Below, one piece after another: positions 45,053 to 53,157 of a stretch of DNA of 64,000 bases. The DNA is from Halorubrum depositum. Its GTDB lineage: Archaea; Halobacteriota; Halobacteria; Halobacteriales; Haloferacaceae. The notes beneath the pieces are model-generated. The model was not told where the DNA came from. It made no database searches and saw only the letters and a list, made by a program, of their open reading frames with translations. The translations under genes and the position numbers were made by a program. The stretch is from assembly GCF_007671725.1 (NCBI RefSeq), contig NZ_VCNM01000002.1, positions 434,001 through 498,000 of the forward strand, in the 5' to 3' direction. The first letter of the stretch is position 1; every line of letters starts with the position of its first letter.

Positions 45053-45988
45053 TCACCCCGCGGCCGGGTCCGACGCTTCGTCGGCGGGGTCCGCGCGCTC
45101 CCGGCTGACGGTCCAGATGCCGACGGCCATCAGCGCGCCGCCGGCGAGGAAGCCGGATCCGAGCGCCTCCCCGAGCAGCGCCGCGCCCAGCGCCGCCCCG
45201 ACGGCGGGCTGGGCGAAGAAGAACGCGGCGACGGTCCCCGCGGAGACGTACTCCAACCCCTTGTACCAGAGGAACCACGCCGCCGCCGTCGACGCGAGCC
45301 CGAGGTATAACACGGCGCCCGCCGACTCGACGGTCAGCGGGAGGTCGGCGGGCGACCTGCCGAGGTACCACAGCTCGCCTGCGGAGAGGATCCCCAGCAT
45401 CGGGACGCTCGCCAGCGAGGAGTACGTCGCCGCGCGGAGCGCCCCGTGGCGCCTGACCGCCCTGAGGCCCCAGACGGTGTACCCCGCCCACGCCGCGCTC
45501 CCGACGAGCAGCAGTCCCACCCCGAGGAGGTTGCCGGCGGCGATCGATGCGAGATCGTACTGCCCCGCGAGCACGACCGCGGTGCCGACGCCCGCGACCG
45601 TCATCCCCGCGGCCTTCGTCGCCGTGACGCGCTCGCCGAGCACGAGCGCGCCCAACGCCACGGTGAACACGGGCGTCAGCACCGTCAGCAGCGACCCCTG
45701 ACTGGCGTTCGTCAGCTCGGTGCCGACGAACTGCGTGGCGACCGTCAGCGTCACCCAGCCGCCGAGCGCCGCGAACGTCGCCCACTCGTCGCGCGACGGG
45801 GCGGGGCCGCCGCGAGCGGCGAGGACGAGCCAGAGCGCCGCGGCCCCCAGCGCGACTCGGAGGAATCCGAGCGTCACCGGCGGGACCAGCGCGAACCCCC
45901 ACTTGCTGACGACGTACATCCCGCCCCACAGCGCCGCGGCTGCGAGGGGCGCGAGCGCGAACGCGTACCGTCCGAGGGTCGCTTGCAT
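45053..45988 (-). CDS. EamA family (DMT) transporter
   Basis: 311 aa with ten transmembrane helices in two EamA repeats. ALAPLAAAALWGGMYVVSKWG and the later GVGLLLVGSAAWAGYTVWGLRAVR mark the start of each repeat. WFLWYKGLEYVSAGTVAAFFFAQPAVGAALG is the typical last-helix region. Exporter of small metabolites or amino acids; substrate not predictable. It sits downstream of the liv operon's last gene but with its own orientation and a 108-nt gap from livF. Confidence 0.9.
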   Translation of the reverse strand: MQATLGRYAFALAPLAAAALWGGMYVVSKWGFALVPPVTLGFLRVALGAAALWLVLAARGGPAPSRDEWATFAALGGWVTLTVATQFVGTELTNASQGSLLTVLTPVFTVALGALVLGERVTATKAAGMTVAGVGTAVVLAGQYDLASIAAGNLLGVGLLLVGSAAWAGYTVWGLRAVRRHGALRAATYSSLASVPMLGILSAGELWYLGRSPADLPLTVESAGAVLYLGLASTAAAWFLWYKGLEYVSAGTVAAFFFAQPAVGAALGAALLGEALGSGFLAGGALMAVGIWTVSRERADPADEASDPAAG

Positions 45989-46096
45989 GGGATGGATCGA
46001 GGAACCGCAGTTCGTTCGCCGGAGGTCGGCGACGGGTGTTGAATACGGCGATACGCGGCGGAGCAGCCGAGGGGGAGATCGGAGCGGGACGCGGGC

Positions 46097-46879
46097 TCAG
46101 CCGCCCAGGTACAGCTGCGAGACCTCGTCGTCGTTCAACAGCTCCTCCGGGGTGCCCTCGAACCGGACGGTCCCCTGGTCGAGGACGTAGCCGCGGTCGG
46201 AGATGCCGAGCCCCTTCGTCACGTTCTGTTCGACCATGAGGATCGCCGTGTCCATGTCGTTGACCTCCCGCACGTCCTCGAAGACGTCGTCGGCGGTGTT
46301 CGGCGCGAGCCCCGCCGACGGCTCATCGATGAGGAGCACGTCGGGCTCCATCACGAGCGCCCGAGCGAACGCCAGCACCTGCCGCTGGCCGCCGGAGAGC
46401 GTCCGCGCCTTCGCGGTCCGCTTCCGGTCGATGATCGGGAACCGGTCGTACAAGGTCTCGATCACCTCCTCGAGGCCGCCGTCGCGGGCGACGCCGCCCA
46501 TCCGCAGGTTCTCGTCGATCGTCAGCGAGCCGAACACGTTGTCGGTCTGGGGAACGTAGCCGATCCCCTCGCGGACGATCTCCTCGGGCGCCATCCCGCC
46601 GATGTCGCGACCGTGGTACTCGACGGCCCCCGTCCACGGGGTCAACATCCCGAACGCGGTCTTGAGGACCGTCGACTTCCCGGCCCCGTTCGGACCGACG
46701 AGACAGACGATCTCACCCGGGTCGAGCCGGATCGAGCAGTCGTCGAGCACCTGCACTTCGCCGTACCCGCCGTCGACGCCCGACAGCGAGAGCACGGGGT
46801 CGGTCCCGCCGTGGGCCCCGTCGGCGGGGCCGGTGGTGTCGTGAGCCCCCTCCGCGGGGCCGGTGGTGTCGTCGCTCAT
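46097..46879 (-). CDS. livF: Branched-chain-amino-acid-type ABC transporter ATP-binding protein LivF
   Basis: 260 aa. Walker A GPNGAGKSTVL, Q-loop in YVPQTDNVFGSL, signature LSGGQRQVLAFARAL, Walker B VLLIDEPSAGLAP and switch His region VEQNV. LivF-type ATPases pair with LivG to power HAAT-family uptake. It overlaps livG by 4 nt. The N-terminus carries two near-identical copies of TTGPADGAHD-like sequence, a small in-frame duplication. Last gene of the operon. Confidence 0.94.
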   Translation of the reverse strand: MSDDTTGPAEGAHDTTGPADGAHGGTDPVLSLSGVDGGYGEVQVLDDCSIRLDPGEIVCLVGPNGAGKSTVLKTAFGMLTPWTGAVEYHGRDIGGMAPEEIVREGIGYVPQTDNVFGSLTIDENLRMGGVARDGGLEEVIETLYDRFPIIDRKRTAKARTLSGGQRQVLAFARALVMEPDVLLIDEPSAGLAPNTADDVFEDVREVNDMDTAILMVEQNVTKGLGISDRGYVLDQGTVRFEGTPEELLNDDEVSQLYLGG

Positions 46880-47664
46880 GCGCCGCCTCCGAGGTACGCC
46901 TCGATGACGCGGTCGTCGCTGCGGACCCCCTCCGGCGTCCCCTCCGTCAGGACGTGCCCCTGATCGAGGACGACGATCGGGTCCGCCAGGTCCATCACGA
47001 ACTCCATGTCGTGCTCGATGAGCAGGAACGTCGTCCCCTGCTCGTTGAGCCGCCGGATCTGGTCTTTGAGCTTCTTCGCCAGCGTCGGGTTCACCCCCGC
47101 CACCGGCTCGTCGAGCAGCAGCACCTCCGGCTCGGCGAGCATCGCCCGCGCGAGCTCGACGAGCTTCATCTGGCCGCCGGAGATGTCGGTCGCGGGCTGG
47201 GTCGCGAGGTGGTCGATCTCGAACTCCTCCAGTATCCGCTCCGCCTCGGCGAGATTCGCCGACTCGCTCTCGCCGACCGCGCCGGGCGAGGCGAACAGCC
47301 GCAGGAACGACTCGCCGGGCTGTTTCCGGGGTCCGACGAGCATCGCCTCGCGGACCGTCATCCCCTCCAGCTTGCGCGGGGTCTGGAACGTCCGGATGAG
47401 CCCGTGGTCGGCGACCTGGTACGGCTCCATCCCGGTCACGTTGGTCCCGTTCACCTCCACGGTCCCGCCGTCGGGGTCGTAGAAGCCGGAGATGAGGTTG
47501 AACAGCGTCGACTTCCCGGCGCCGTTCGGGCCGATGAGCCCGGTGATCGTGCCGCGCTCGACCGCGAACGTCGCGTGGTCGGTCGCCGCGAGCCCGCCGA
47601 ACGACTTCTGGAGGTCGTCGACGCGCAGGACGGCGTCCTCTTTGGGGAGGGCGCCCTCACTCAT
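46876..47664 (-). CDS. livG: ABC transporter ATP-binding protein LivG
   Basis: 262 aa. Walker A GPNGAGKSTLF, signature ISGGQMKLVELARAML, Walker B VLLLDEPVAGVNP, switch VIEHDMEFVM-like (LLIEHDMEFVMDLAD). The LivG-specific VRTFQTPRKLEGMTV-type segment (LIRTFQTPRKL) is present. Start ATG 47664 overlaps the livM stop by 8 nt (ATGAGTGA). Longer in-frame start at 47694 is inside livM and not used. Confidence 0.94.
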   Translation of the reverse strand: MSEGALPKEDAVLRVDDLQKSFGGLAATDHATFAVERGTITGLIGPNGAGKSTLFNLISGFYDPDGGTVEVNGTNVTGMEPYQVADHGLIRTFQTPRKLEGMTVREAMLVGPRKQPGESFLRLFASPGAVGESESANLAEAERILEEFEIDHLATQPATDISGGQMKLVELARAMLAEPEVLLLDEPVAGVNPTLAKKLKDQIRRLNEQGTTFLLIEHDMEFVMDLADPIVVLDQGHVLTEGTPEGVRSDDRVIEAYLGGGA

Positions 47665-48871
47665 CGCCCCCACCTCCCTTGCGCTCCCGGACACCGTTGT
47701 CCGGCGTCTCGGGCGCCCCGCCCCCGTCGACCGCGCTCGGCCATATCAGCTCCCGCTGCGGCGGTAAGATTCCCTGCGGCCGGTAGCGCATGACGGCGAC
47801 GATCACGACCCCGATCAGCAGCAGCCGAAGCGGCGCGGGGTCGACCGGCAGCGCCACGTCGTTCAGGAAGCGGGTCCCCTCCCGGATCGTGACGATGACG
47901 ATACCGCCGAACAGCGCCCCGCGGTTGGAGCCGCTGCCGCCCAAGATCACCGCGACCCACGCGTAGAACGTCGTGATCGGGTCCAGATCGCCCGGCCCGA
48001 CGTAGAGGTTCAGGTGCGTGTAGAAGACGCCGGCCAGCGCCATGATCAGGCTCCCGATGACGAACGACTGCATCTTGAACGAGTAGGTGTTCTTCCCGAG
48101 CGCCCGCGCGAGGTCCTCGTCGGATCGGATCGTCCGCAGCACGCGCCCCCACGGCGACCGGTGCGCGCGCCGGAGGACGAGGTACACCGCCCCCGCGAAC
48201 GCGAGCACCAACAGGACGTTCAGCAGCGCCTGCCAGAACGCCGTCTCGAGGAGCACCGGCGACCCGGGGATCACCTCGAGGCGGAGCCCGGGCATCGTCT
48301 CCGGGAACGTCGAGAACACCGGCCACCCGGCGAAGAACCCCGGGATGCCGCGGATCCCCGCGCTGCCGTTCGTCAGCCAGCGCTCGTTCAACACGATCAG
48401 CCGGACGACCTCCGCCAGCCCGAGCGACGCGATGGCGAGGTAGTCGGCGCGGAGCCGGAGCGTCGGAATGCCGATCAGGATCGCCAGCACGAACGCCACG
48501 GCGAGGCCGACGACGAGCCCGACGATCGGAAGCCCGAGCAGCGAGGAGACGACCGGCACGTCGGCGAGCATCTCGCCGACCGGCGAGCCGCTCGCGGTGA
48601 CGAGCGCTGAGCCGTACGCGCCGACCCCGAAGAAGGCGGCGACGCTGAAGTTGATCAGCCCGGCGAACCCCCACTGGGAGTTCAGGCCGAACGACAGCAG
48701 CGCGTACATCCCCGCCAGGCCGACGAGGAACAGGAAGTACGTCGGACCGAGCGCCCCGGTGAGAAGCGCGACGAGGAGGAACAGCAGGAACGCGACGCTG
48801 ACGCCGAGCACCCACCCCTCGGGGCGGGTCAGCCCCTCCAGCGCTCCCTTCGGATCGGAGAGCGCGCTCAT
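47657..48871 (-). CDS. livM: ABC transporter permease LivM
   Basis: 404 aa with about ten transmembrane helices. LivM hallmarks: FGLNSQWGFAGLINFSVAAFFGVGAYGSAL, LRLRADYLAIASLGLAEVVRLI, and the coupling helix SPWGRVLRTIRSDEDLARALGKNTYSFKM. It forms the channel with LivH. ATG 48871 overlaps the livH stop by 4 nt. C-terminal tail is Gly/Asp-rich. Confidence 0.93.
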   Translation of the reverse strand: MSALSDPKGALEGLTRPEGWVLGVSVAFLLFLLVALLTGALGPTYFLFLVGLAGMYALLSFGLNSQWGFAGLINFSVAAFFGVGAYGSALVTASGSPVGEMLADVPVVSSLLGLPIVGLVVGLAVAFVLAILIGIPTLRLRADYLAIASLGLAEVVRLIVLNERWLTNGSAGIRGIPGFFAGWPVFSTFPETMPGLRLEVIPGSPVLLETAFWQALLNVLLVLAFAGAVYLVLRRAHRSPWGRVLRTIRSDEDLARALGKNTYSFKMQSFVIGSLIMALAGVFYTHLNLYVGPGDLDPITTFYAWVAVILGGSGSNRGALFGGIVIVTIREGTRFLNDVALPVDPAPLRLLLIGVVIVAVMRYRPQGILPPQRELIWPSAVDGGGAPETPDNGVRERKGGGGDE

Positions 48872-49827
48872 GTTGCCGCCTCCCCGGCGATCCCGTTCGG
48901 CCGGACGAGCAGCACCGCGACCATGATCACGAACGCGATCGCGTTCGCGTACTCGATGCTTATCAGGCTCTCCAACGCCGCCGCGAGCCATCCCGGCCAG
49001 ATCGGGAGCGCCTCGACGACGCCGGAGAAGAACGGGGTGAGCTGGTTTATCATACCGATGAGGAAGCCGCCCGCCATCGCGCCGTACACTGAGCCGATCC
49101 CGCCGAGGATCACCGCCGCGAAGATCACCAGCAGGAGGTTAAATCCCATCCGCGGGGCGAGCTGGTTGAACAGCCCGAGGAACACGCCGCCCGCGCCGGC
49201 GAGCCCGGCGCCGATGACCCACGTCCACAGCTTGACGCGCTTGGTCCGGATGCCGCTGACGCGGGCGAGGTCCGGGTTGTCGGCCATCGCGCGCATCTTC
49301 CGCCCGAGGTCGGTGTACTGGAGCAGGACGTGGAGGCCGACGACGAGCACGACCGCCGAGCCGACGATCGCGACGTCGTGGAGCGTCACCCGGACGCCGT
49401 ACGGCACCAGCGACTCGATCGGTCGCAGCGGCTGCACCTCGAACCGCGTGAAGTCGGAGCCGAACCGGATCTGGACCAGCGCGCGGTAGATGAACGCGAT
49501 CCCGATCGACGTGATCAGCAGCCCGATCGAGTCGACGTCGAGCGGTTCGTAGATGAGCTTCTCGGTGCCGACCGCCACGGCCGCGGCGGCGGCGATACCG
49601 ACCACCAGCGCGACGAAGAAGCCGTACGGGAGTCCGAGGACGGCTCCCCCGAGGCCTCCGATGGCGCCGAAGGTCACGAGCGCCGCGTACGCCCCGATCG
49701 TCATCGTGTCGCCGTGCGCGAAGTTGGCGAAGTCCGCGATGCTGTACACCAGCGAGAGCCCGATGCTCCCGAGGACGATGATGCTGCTGAAGACCAGGCC
49801 GTTAGCCAGGTATCCGAGGACGGTCAT
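48868..49827 (-). CDS. livH: ABC transporter permease LivH
   Basis: 319 aa with eight transmembrane helices. LivH hallmarks: LSLVYSIADFANFAHGDTMTIGAYAAL near the N-terminus, TDLGRKMRAMADNPDLARVSGIRTKRV (coupling helix) and LVIFAAVILGGIGSVYGAMAGGFLIGM. It follows livK by 9 nt in the operon. Confidence 0.94.
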   Translation of the reverse strand: MTVLGYLANGLVFSSIIVLGSIGLSLVYSIADFANFAHGDTMTIGAYAALVTFGAIGGLGGAVLGLPYGFFVALVVGIAAAAAVAVGTEKLIYEPLDVDSIGLLITSIGIAFIYRALVQIRFGSDFTRFEVQPLRPIESLVPYGVRVTLHDVAIVGSAVVLVVGLHVLLQYTDLGRKMRAMADNPDLARVSGIRTKRVKLWTWVIGAGLAGAGGVFLGLFNQLAPRMGFNLLLVIFAAVILGGIGSVYGAMAGGFLIGMINQLTPFFSGVVEALPIWPGWLAAALESLISIEYANAIAFVIMVAVLLVRPNGIAGEAAT

Positions 49828-49836
49828 CGGTCGATA

Positions 49837-51168
49837 TCAGCCTTCGACGAAGTCGATGCCTTCGTACGCGTGGTCCTGTACCTCCAGGACCTGAAGGAAG
49901 CCGACCGGGTCCCCGTTCTCATCGAAGTCGATGGGACCGCTGACTCCCTGGTAGTCGACGTCGTCGGGCCCGCCGCCGTCCGCGAGGATCTCGCTGGCGG
50001 CCTCGAACGACGTCACCGTCTCGCCCTCGGGGCCGGAGACGCGTCGGACGGTCTCCTGGAGCGCCGCGCCGGTGAACTCGTCGGCGGCCTGGATCGCGAG
50101 CGCGGCGTTGATGACGCAGTCGTACGCGTACGCCGCCCACGAGGTCGGCTGTCGACCGTACTCAGACTCGAAGGTGTCCGCGAACGACTGGTAGTTCTCC
50201 TCTTCGACCGGCGCGGAGGGCACCACGATCTTCATCCCGTCGATGCTCCCTTCGGGGGTGTTCTCTAGCACGTTGTCGCCGGAGACGGAGTCGGCGCCGT
50301 AGAACTGCGCCTCGTAGCCCGACGAGTACACCTCGTTGACCATCGTCGCGAACTCCGCCTGGTAGGTGATGAACAGCCACGCGTCCGCGCCGGAGCCGTT
50401 CATCTCCGAGACGACGCCGGAGTACGACTGCTGCTCCTGGTCGTGGGGCGTGTTGTAGACGACCTCCCCGTCGTACGCCTCGACGAACGCGTCGGTGAGG
50501 CTCTGGCCGTAGTCGTTGTTGACGTAGGTGATCGCCACCTCGTCGTAGCCGTCGTCGGCGATGATGTTCGAGAGCGCGAGCGACTGACTGCGGCCCGACG
50601 GCGACATCCGGAGCAGCCCCGGGAACTCCGTGAGGTTGAGCCCGGTGGAGTTCTGGCTCAGCTGGACGACGTCGGTGCCCTCGACGACGCTCTCGTAGAT
50701 CGCGAGCGAGACGCCCGATCCGACCGCGCCGATGAGGAACGGCACGCCGTCCTGGTTGACGAGCTTCTGGGCGGCGGCGATCCCGCCCTGGTTCTCGCTC
50801 TCGGAGTCCTCGACGGCCAGCGAGAGCTCGCGCCCGTCGATGCCGACGTCGTTGACGCGACCCAAGGCGAGCTCGACGCCGCGCTGGTTCCGCTCGCCGA
50901 ACGCCGACAGCGACCCCGTCAGCGAGTCGACCATCCCGATCTCGTAGGCCTCGGTCGATCCGTCGTCGCCGTCGCCTCCGTCGTCGCCGTCGCCTCCGTC
51001 GTCGCCGCCATCGCTCCCGTCGCTTCCGTCACTCCCGTCGCCGCCATCACTCCCGTCGCCCCCGTCGTCAGTCGTGCTCAGACAGCCCGACAGGGCGACG
51101 AGCCCCGCACCGCCGGTCAGTTTCAGCAGCGTTCGCCGGTCCGCCACGTCCGTGGTATCTCGTGACAT
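49837..51168 (-). CDS. livK: ABC transporter substrate-binding lipoprotein LivK-type
   Basis: 443 aa. Tat motif DRRTLLKLTGGAG and lipobox LSGC (about residue 28), then a GSDGGDGSDG-rich linker (about 35-70). A type-1 periplasmic-binding-protein fold follows: YEIGMVDSLTGSLSAFGERNQRGVELAL, VPFLIGAVGSGVSLAIYE, and a C-terminal lobe. The HAAT family binds leucine/isoleucine/valine, other amino acids, amides or urea. Its divergent pairing with proline dehydrogenase and a shared palindrome suggest proline or a related amino acid here (inference). First gene of livKHMGF. Confidence 0.92.
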   Translation of the reverse strand: MSRDTTDVADRRTLLKLTGGAGLVALSGCLSTTDDGGDGSDGGDGSDGSDGSDGGDDGGDGDDGGDGDDGSTEAYEIGMVDSLTGSLSAFGERNQRGVELALGRVNDVGIDGRELSLAVEDSESENQGGIAAAQKLVNQDGVPFLIGAVGSGVSLAIYESVVEGTDVVQLSQNSTGLNLTEFPGLLRMSPSGRSQSLALSNIIADDGYDEVAITYVNNDYGQSLTDAFVEAYDGEVVYNTPHDQEQQSYSGVVSEMNGSGADAWLFITYQAEFATMVNEVYSSGYEAQFYGADSVSGDNVLENTPEGSIDGMKIVVPSAPVEEENYQSFADTFESEYGRQPTSWAAYAYDCVINAALAIQAADEFTGAALQETVRRVSGPEGETVTSFEAASEILADGGGPDDVDYQGVSGPIDFDENGDPVGFLQVLEVQDHAYEGIDFVEG

Positions 51169-51214
51169 ATATGACCTACTAGCCCTGTAGACTGTCGGGT
51201 ATCTTAACCCCGGC

Positions 51215-51228
51215 CCGTCCATGGTCGG
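51215..51228. promoter_or_regulatory. Candidate operator CCGTCCATGGTCGG upstream of livK
   Basis: Differs by one base from the perfect palindrome CCGACCATGGTCGG at 53107-53120. It lies 47 nt upstream of the livK start and about 100 nt upstream of the proline dehydrogenase start, inside their shared intergenic region. Confidence 0.6.
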
Positions 51229-51329
51229 GGCGAGGCAATCCGCTCGACGGATCCGGCGATAGCGACGGCATCGGATTTTTATCCGCCAGCTCATTCCAGA
51301 AACAATTGGTCGGGTCCCAATATATACCG

Positions 51330-52223
51330 ATGGAGATCCGCGGTACTCTCGTGATACCGCCCATCGCGAGCAACTTCGTCGCCGGGGAGACGCCGGAGGC
51401 AGCGCTCGACCACGTCGAGGCGCTCAACGACCGCGGCGTGGCCGGCATCCTGAACCTGCTCGGCGAGCACTACGAGGAGCGATCGCCCGCCGACGCCGAC
51501 GCCGACGCGTACGTCGACCTCGTAGAGGCCATAGCTGAGCGCGGCGTCGACGCCTGCGTCTCCGTGAAGTCGAGCCAGATCGGCCTCGACGTCGGCGACC
51601 ACGTCTTCGAGGAGAACCTCGCGCGCATCGTCGAGGCGGCGAACGCCACGGCGGCGACTGACCCGGACGGACGGGGCACGTTCGTCTGGATCGACATGGA
51701 GGACCACGAGACCACCGACGTGACGCTCGACGCCTTCGAGCGCCACGCGATCGCGACCGACGGCAACGTCGGCGTCTGCGTGCAGGCGAACCTGAAGCGA
51801 ACCCGCGACGACCTCGAACGGCTCGCCGACCTCCCGGGGAAGGTCCGGCTGGTCAAGGGCGCGTACGACGAACCCGCCGAGCTGTCGTATAAAAAGAAGG
51901 CCCGCGTCGACGAGTCGTACCGCGACTGCCTCGCGTACATGTTCGAGGCGTTCGACGACGGCGTCGCCGTCGGGAGCCACGACCCCGCGATGATCGCGCA
52001 CGCGAAAGAGCTGTACGACGAACACGGCACCCCCTACGAGGTGCAGATGCTGACCGGGGTCCGGGAGTCGGCGCAGTTCGAGCTCGCGGCTGACCCCGAC
52101 ACCGAGGCGGAGGTGTACCAGTACATCCCGTACGGCTCCAAGTGGTTCTCCTACTTCTACCGGCGGATCCGAGAGCGCAAGTCGAACGCGCTGTTCGCGC
52201 TGCGGGCGATCGTCGGGAACTGA
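51330..52223 (+). CDS. putA: Proline dehydrogenase
   Basis: 297 aa, a monofunctional FAD TIM-barrel proline dehydrogenase. Motifs: PPIASNFVAGETPEAALDH, SVKSSQIGLDVG, FVWIDMEDHETTDVTLDAF, GVCVQANLKRTRDDL, VRLVKGAYDEP (flavin/proline-binding KGAY), VGSHDPAMIAHA and the C-terminal YIPYGSKWFSYFYRRIRERKSN (conserved Arg pair contacting the proline carboxylate). It oxidises proline to pyrroline-5-carboxylate. ATG 51330 follows TATATACC by a few nt; an upstream TTG (51306) is less likely. Its stop codon is the first unit of a tandem repeat. Confidence 0.95.
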   Translation: MEIRGTLVIPPIASNFVAGETPEAALDHVEALNDRGVAGILNLLGEHYEERSPADADADAYVDLVEAIAERGVDACVSVKSSQIGLDVGDHVFEENLARIVEAANATAATDPDGRGTFVWIDMEDHETTDVTLDAFERHAIATDGNVGVCVQANLKRTRDDLERLADLPGKVRLVKGAYDEPAELSYKKKARVDESYRDCLAYMFEAFDDGVAVGSHDPAMIAHAKELYDEHGTPYEVQMLTGVRESAQFELAADPDTEAEVYQYIPYGSKWFSYFYRRIRERKSNALFALRAIVGN

Positions 52224-52320
52224 GCGGTCCTCGGGAACTGAGCGGTCCTCGGGAACTGAGCGGTCCTCGGGAACTGAGCGGTCCTCGGGAGCCGAACGGT
52301 CCTCGGGAACCGAGCGGGCG
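52215..52320. repeat. 18-bp tandem repeat starting at the putA stop codon
   Basis: Unit GGGAACTGAGCGGTCCTC. Copies at 52215, 52233, 52251 and 52269 are perfect, 52287 is diverged, and a partial copy begins at 52305. Read in the putA frame each unit is Gly-Asn-stop-Ala-Val-Leu, so the repeat multiplies the terminal GN-stop. It fills the gap between convergent genes. Confidence 0.95.
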
Positions 52321-52330
52321 TCGACCCGAG

Positions 52331-53068
52331 CTACGGGTCCAGCAGCTTCGACTCCGCCTTTCGGAGGTGTTCGAGCAGGGTCGTCTTCGAGACGTCCAGG
52401 TCGTCGGCGAGCTCGCGGGTCGACGCCTCGCGGGGCCACTCGTAGTACCCGGCCTCGCGGGCGTGCTCGTACACCTCGCGCTGGGTCGTCGTCAGCGTGT
52501 CGAGCCGCTGCTCGCGGGGGGTCCGTCCCGCGTATCCCGACGACGACATCGACTCCACCGTCACCTCGGCGCCGGAGTCCGCCTGAACGCCGTCGAGGGA
52601 CTCCCGGATATCGGTGCGCTCGCCGACGAAGCACACCTGCCACTCCTCGCGGCCGTTCTCGATCCGGACCGGCGCGCTGTGGACGAAGCCGTGTTCGAGC
52701 AGCGTCGGGCACACCATGTCCGCCGGGTCGTACTCTAAGAAGAACTCGCGGACGACGTTGCCCGGGGCGTCCCGCGCGCGCCCGAACCGCTCCTGCAGTT
52801 CCAAGAGGCTACCCGCGCGGTCGGAGTCGCGGATCGCGTCGAGCAGCGCCTCGACCTCCTCGTTCGTGTCGGCGAACGCCGTGAACAGGCCGTTCACCGA
52901 GTTCGGCGCGTCGGCGTCGGTCCGCGGCGAGTTGTAGATGGCGTGCGCGAGGACGCCGCCGTCGGTCCTGTTCGTCGCCTCGATCGCCCAGCAGTTCGGA
53001 TGCCACAGGTCGAGCGTGAGGCGAGTCCCGGACCACTCGTCCGCCCCGGTCGCGTCGGTCGTTGCCAT
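52331..53068 (-). CDS. Bat-like HTH-10 transcriptional regulator
   Basis: 245 aa. N-terminal sensor-like domain of about 170 residues with three Cys (HPNCWAIE, DMVCPTLL, WQVCFVGE). The C-terminal HTH-10 (bacterio-opsin-activator type) domain is LTTTQREVYEHAREAGYYEWPREASTRELADDLDVSKTTLLEHLRKAESKLL in order. It lies between proline dehydrogenase and the ALDH and is divergent from the latter, with a perfect 14-bp palindrome midway. It is the obvious candidate regulator of proline breakdown. The ligand is not known. Confidence 0.85.
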   Translation of the reverse strand: MATTDATGADEWSGTRLTLDLWHPNCWAIEATNRTDGGVLAHAIYNSPRTDADAPNSVNGLFTAFADTNEEVEALLDAIRDSDRAGSLLELQERFGRARDAPGNVVREFFLEYDPADMVCPTLLEHGFVHSAPVRIENGREEWQVCFVGERTDIRESLDGVQADSGAEVTVESMSSSGYAGRTPREQRLDTLTTTQREVYEHAREAGYYEWPREASTRELADDLDVSKTTLLEHLRKAESKLLDP

Positions 53069-53106
53069 TGCTGTCGTATCCGTGGCACCGCATCACAAAG
53101 ACTCTG

Positions 53107-53120
53107 CCGACCATGGTCGG
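53107..53120. promoter_or_regulatory. Candidate operator: perfect palindrome CCGACCATGGTCGG
   Basis: A perfect 14-bp dyad, centred 45 nt from both divergent start codons (regulator at 53068 and ALDH at 53158). A near-identical site lies upstream of livK/putA at 51215. The position between divergent genes fits an autoregulated operator. Confidence 0.68.
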
Positions 53121-53157
53121 GTGGGATGTTTGGGCGCGGCGGCGGCAATCACCGTCC

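Noticed and set aside
52215..52320. Tandem repeat considered as a CRISPR array
   Set aside because: Units are contiguous with no spacers and only 18 bp long; no cas genes nearby.
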